The notes beneath the pieces were generated by a model that was not told where the DNA came from, did no database searches, and saw only the letters and a program-made list of their open reading frames with translations. A stretch of DNA of 17,547 nt from Bacillota bacterium (GTDB lineage Bacteria; Bacillota; Clostridia; Lachnospirales; Lachnospiraceae), in assembly GCA_023399455.1 (NCBI GenBank), contig JAEWPN010000091.1, forward strand, positions 1 to 17,547, given 5' to 3'. How positions within the stretch are numbered: the stretch's first letter is position 1; each line of letters starts with the position of its first letter. Shown one piece after another: positions 14,786-17,547 of the stretch. The position numbers and the translations under genes were made by a program.

Positions 14786-16309
14786 ATGGAACAAATACTG
14801 TGCGTGAAGAATCTAAGCAAATCTTTTATCGGCGTAAAGGCACTCAAGGAAATAAACTTATCCATAAACAAAGGAGAGATCCACTGCCTTGCAGGAGAAA
14901 ACGGATGCGGAAAATCGACGCTGGTAAAGAATATTTCAGGAGTTCATACCCCGGATGAAGGAGAGATCATATTAAATGGGAATACTTACCATGCATTAAC
15001 TCCTTATCAGGCAATGAAGGAAGGGGTTCAAGTTATTTATCAGGATTTGTCCTTGTTCCAACATATGACTGTTGCTGAAAATATTGCGATAAGCAAATTG
15101 AGCTTTGAGAAGAAAAAGGTCGTGAACTGGAAAGAAATAAAAAAAATTGCAAAGGAACAATTGGATAGAATAGGTGTATCTATTGATATGAATCAGACAG
15201 TCGGAGAGCTTTCTATGGCAAACAGGCAGCTGACGGCAATCTGCAGGGCGCTGGCACAGGATGCAAAAATCCTCTTTATGGACGAGCCTACCACAGCATT
15301 GACCAAGAAGGAAGTAGAAAGGCTGCTGAAAATTATTGTCGAGCTGAAGAAAAAAGGATTGGCAATCGTATTTATCAGCCACAAACTGGATGAAATATTT
15401 TCGGTGGCAGATACGATCACTATTTTTCGAAACGGTGAAAAGATTGGTGATTTCAGCAGTAAGGACTTGGACGAGAAGAGCCTGTCGCATTATATGACAG
15501 GACGTGAGGTAGAATATCCGAGGTATCATAGAAAGTGCAAGGATAATCAGCCGATTATGGAAATTGAACATTTGACGCGTAAGTATCAATATGAAGATAT
15601 TAGCATCTCAATAAGAAAGGGAGACATTATCGGCCTTACGGGGTTGTTAGGCTCCGGCAGAACCGAACTGGCTATGTCATTATTCGGTCTGAACAGAACC
15701 CAGAGCGGACGTATTAAGGTGGAGGGAAAAGAGGTTAAGATCAACTCTCCGATGAAGGCGAAGGAATTCGGCATTGCATTGCTTCCGGAAGACCGTTTCC
15801 ATCAAGGCTTGTTTATCGAAAGAAAAATTAAAGAAAATGTGTCTTCCGCCTTAGTAAATGCCTTATCGAACCGAGGGATTCTGAACAGAAAAAAGGAAGA
15901 AAAATTAGCGGAGGAATGTGTAAAGGAATTAAAGGTCAGAACTCCTTCTATCGATACGATAATAGGAACACTTTCCGGGGGAAATCAGCAGAAGGTAGTA
16001 ATCGGAAAATGGATTGCGACCAAACCGAAGGTATTCATCATGGATACGCCCACTGTGGGTATCGATATCGGCTCCAAAGCAGAAATTTATGAACAGATAC
16101 ATAAGTTTGCCGATGACGGCATGGCGATTATTTTTATTTCCGATGAGATTCAGGAGCTCATGGCAAATTGCAATAAGATCGTTGTGCTGGCGGAAGGAAA
16201 ATGCGTTGTGACATTAAATGAAGATGACTTGAATCAAAAGGATGCCGCACAGAAGATAAGCGATCTGATCAGCAGCGGGGAAAATACGGAAATAAAGGAG
16301 GCAATGTAA
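14786..16309 (+). CDS. Sugar ABC transporter ATPase, two fused nucleotide-binding domains
   Basis: A 507-residue double ATPase of the RbsA/MglA class on the inner face of the membrane. Domain 1 has Walker A GENGCGKST (37-45), signature LSMANRQ (142-148), Walker B FMDEPT with Glu167, and His199 in ISHK. Domain 2 has the degenerate Walker A GLLGSGRT (286-293, Lys to Arg, usual in this class), a good signature LSGGNQQ (396-402), and Walker B IMDTPTVGID where Thr421 replaces the usual catalytic Glu. ATP hydrolysis therefore probably occurs only at the domain 1 site. Start ATG 14786 after GGAGG (14774-14778). It overlaps the first permease by one base, so translation is coupled. Confidence 0.93.
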   Translation: MEQILCVKNLSKSFIGVKALKEINLSINKGEIHCLAGENGCGKSTLVKNISGVHTPDEGEIILNGNTYHALTPYQAMKEGVQVIYQDLSLFQHMTVAENIAISKLSFEKKKVVNWKEIKKIAKEQLDRIGVSIDMNQTVGELSMANRQLTAICRALAQDAKILFMDEPTTALTKKEVERLLKIIVELKKKGLAIVFISHKLDEIFSVADTITIFRNGEKIGDFSSKDLDEKSLSHYMTGREVEYPRYHRKCKDNQPIMEIEHLTRKYQYEDISISIRKGDIIGLTGLLGSGRTELAMSLFGLNRTQSGRIKVEGKEVKINSPMKAKEFGIALLPEDRFHQGLFIERKIKENVSSALVNALSNRGILNRKKEEKLAEECVKELKVRTPSIDTIIGTLSGGNQQKVVIGKWIATKPKVFIMDTPTVGIDIGSKAEIYEQIHKFADDGMAIIFISDEIQELMANCNKIVVLAEGKCVVTLNEDDLNQKDAAQKISDLISSGENTEIKEAM

Positions 16310-17310
16310 TGAAGACCAAGAAAGTGGATCAATTTCAGAAAATACTTCTCTTAATTATTATTATATACAGTATATTAGTTAGTATTAAAAATCCGGCATT
16401 TCTTCATTTTGAAACGATATTTGACATTATAAGAACATCTTCTACAACGATGATTGTTGCTATCGGTTTGCTGGTAGTAATGATATCCGGAGGAATCGAT
16501 GTTTCTTTTATGGCAATCGCACTGTTTGGCAGTTATACGACCATTAATGTCATGATTGCATTGGGAATTGATAACTTAGGAATTGCTTTTCTTTTTTCAG
16601 GAATGATCGGAATAGGGCTGGGCTTAATAAACGCTCTTTTGATTAACTGGCTGAAGCTGCCGCCGTTTATTATTACATTAGGTACACAAAATTTATATCA
16701 TGGTGTTATGACGACTTTTATCAGCGATAAATCATTTGGTGCCGGAGTCTTGCCGGAGTGCCTGCATGAATTCGGACAGGGAACCATATTCAAGATCGTA
16801 ACGGAGGATGGAGCGGTAGGATTAACAATATCGCTTGTTCCTGTTTTGTTAATAGGAATTGCAACATGGCTGATTCTCTATAAGACGATGATAGGAAGAG
16901 GTATCGTTGCTATTGGAAACGATGAGGAGTCTGCAAGGAGGGCAGGATTTAATCCCTTTAGAATCCGGTTGTTCGTGTATGCGTATTCGGGATTCTTAGC
17001 AGGCATTATGGGCATTATCTATGTAGCGCAGATCAATGCGTTATATCCGAATAAGCTGGTTGGCAATGAATTGATGGTCGTAGCGGCTGTGGTAATTGGA
17101 GGAACTAAGATAACGGGCGGTCAGGGTAAAATATTCGGCACAATTCTGGGAGTTACCATTATTTATCTTTTAAACTCTACGCTAATATTGATCGGCTTGT
17201 CTTCCTCATGGAACAATCTGTTTGTAGGAGCGATATTAGTAGTTTCTGTTGCGATAACTTCCTATCAGGAAAGAATCAAGAACAGAAGTCATTTGATATT
17301 TACGGAATAG
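16309..17310 (+). CDS. Sugar ABC transporter permease (RbsC family)
   Basis: A 333-residue polytopic membrane protein with many hydrophobic segments, starting at about residues 11-27. It carries the family motif GGIDVS (61-66), the cytoplasmic loop GNDEESARRAGFNPFRIRL (203-221) that contacts the ATPase, and VVAAVVIGGTKITGGQG near 260. Start ATG 16309 shares a base with the ATPase stop and follows AAAGGAGG (16294-16301). A second permease follows at once, so the importer probably uses a permease heterodimer, as in rhamnose- and Lsr-type systems, not a homodimer. Confidence 0.93.
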   Translation: MKTKKVDQFQKILLLIIIIYSILVSIKNPAFLHFETIFDIIRTSSTTMIVAIGLLVVMISGGIDVSFMAIALFGSYTTINVMIALGIDNLGIAFLFSGMIGIGLGLINALLINWLKLPPFIITLGTQNLYHGVMTTFISDKSFGAGVLPECLHEFGQGTIFKIVTEDGAVGLTISLVPVLLIGIATWLILYKTMIGRGIVAIGNDEESARRAGFNPFRIRLFVYAYSGFLAGIMGIIYVAQINALYPNKLVGNELMVVAAVVIGGTKITGGQGKIFGTILGVTIIYLLNSTLILIGLSSSWNNLFVGAILVVSVAITSYQERIKNRSHLIFTE

Positions 17311-17320
17311 GAGGAATATG

Positions 17321-17547
17321 ATGAAAAAAATAAGAGAATATATGAATCGTGATTTGAACTTGAGTATTTTAGTGACATTGACATTTGTGATATTCATTAC
17401 GCTTCGGATAATTATCGGTCCGTCTTTGCTATCGCTGAACAATATTCAGTCCATGCTGTTTCAAGTGCCTGAATTTGGCTTTTTAGCATTGGCCATGATG
17501 TTATCGAATATGGTGGGCGGCATTGACTTGTCTATTATAGCGAATGC
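17321..17547 (+). CDS. Second ABC permease (RbsC family), cut by the window end
   Basis: The first 76 residues of a second permease, from ATG 17321 (ATG 17318 is the alternative; AGGAGG at 17309-17314 gives better spacing to 17321). A hydrophobic segment lies at about residues 15-32, and the family motif GGIDLS (66-71) lies in the next membrane region, aligned with GGIDVS of the first permease. It starts about 10 bp after that gene and is surely cotranscribed. The rest lies outside the window. Confidence 0.9.
   Translation, partial: MKKIREYMNRDLNLSILVTLTFVIFITLRIIIGPSLLSLNNIQSMLFQVPEFGFLALAMMLSNMVGGIDLSIIAN

Noticed and set aside
14996..15589. 197-residue minus-strand open frame
   Set aside because: Antisense shadow of the ATPase gene, with Cys/Phe/His-rich low-plausibility protein sequence.

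Overview
The window looks like a chromosomal segment of a low-to-mid GC, Gram-positive, anaerobic Clostridia member, probably Lachnospiraceae-like. The signs are a FabK-type (flavin) enoyl-ACP reductase with no FabI, a YesM/YesN-type two-component pair, a lipobox-bearing sugar-binding lipoprotein, strong AGGAGG-type ribosome binding sites and frequent AT-rich spacers. No rRNA, tRNA, CRISPR array or complete transposase gene is visible. The taxon is inferred from gene content only.

Region 1 (32-2614) is one large gene. It encodes a pyruvate phosphate dikinase/PEP-synthase-like nucleotide-binding domain joined to an unusual N-terminal domain, with no phosphohistidine or PEP-binding barrel domain.

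Region 2 (2615-9922) is a type II fatty-acid synthesis cluster on the + strand: acpP, fabK, fabD, fabG, a 274-nt imperfect hairpin element, fabF, fabZ, a second FabK-family flavoprotein, and fabH. The acc (acetyl-CoA carboxylase) genes and a fabT-like regulator gene, often linked to such clusters, are absent. Two near-identical palindromes of the FabT type (TTTGA-N3-TCAAA) lie before acpP and before fabD, so the cluster probably has two repressible promoters. The second flavoprotein (7767-8852) is the most interesting gene. It belongs to the nitronate monooxygenase/FabK family and may be a UfaA-like enzyme for anaerobic unsaturated fatty-acid synthesis.

Region 3 (9943-13269) is a minus-strand two-component system: an AraC-type response regulator downstream of a Cache/HAMP/LytS-type histidine kinase. 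Region 4 (13580-17547) is a divergent + strand ABC importer of the ribose/rhamnose/LsrB class: a binding lipoprotein, an intrinsic terminator, a double-domain ATPase, one complete permease and a second permease cut by the window end. The 310-bp divergent spacer carries a good -10 box, phased GAAAAAC repeats that could be regulator sites, and a second copy of a palindromic repeat also found upstream of the fab promoter. The layout suggests that the kinase/regulator pair controls the importer.
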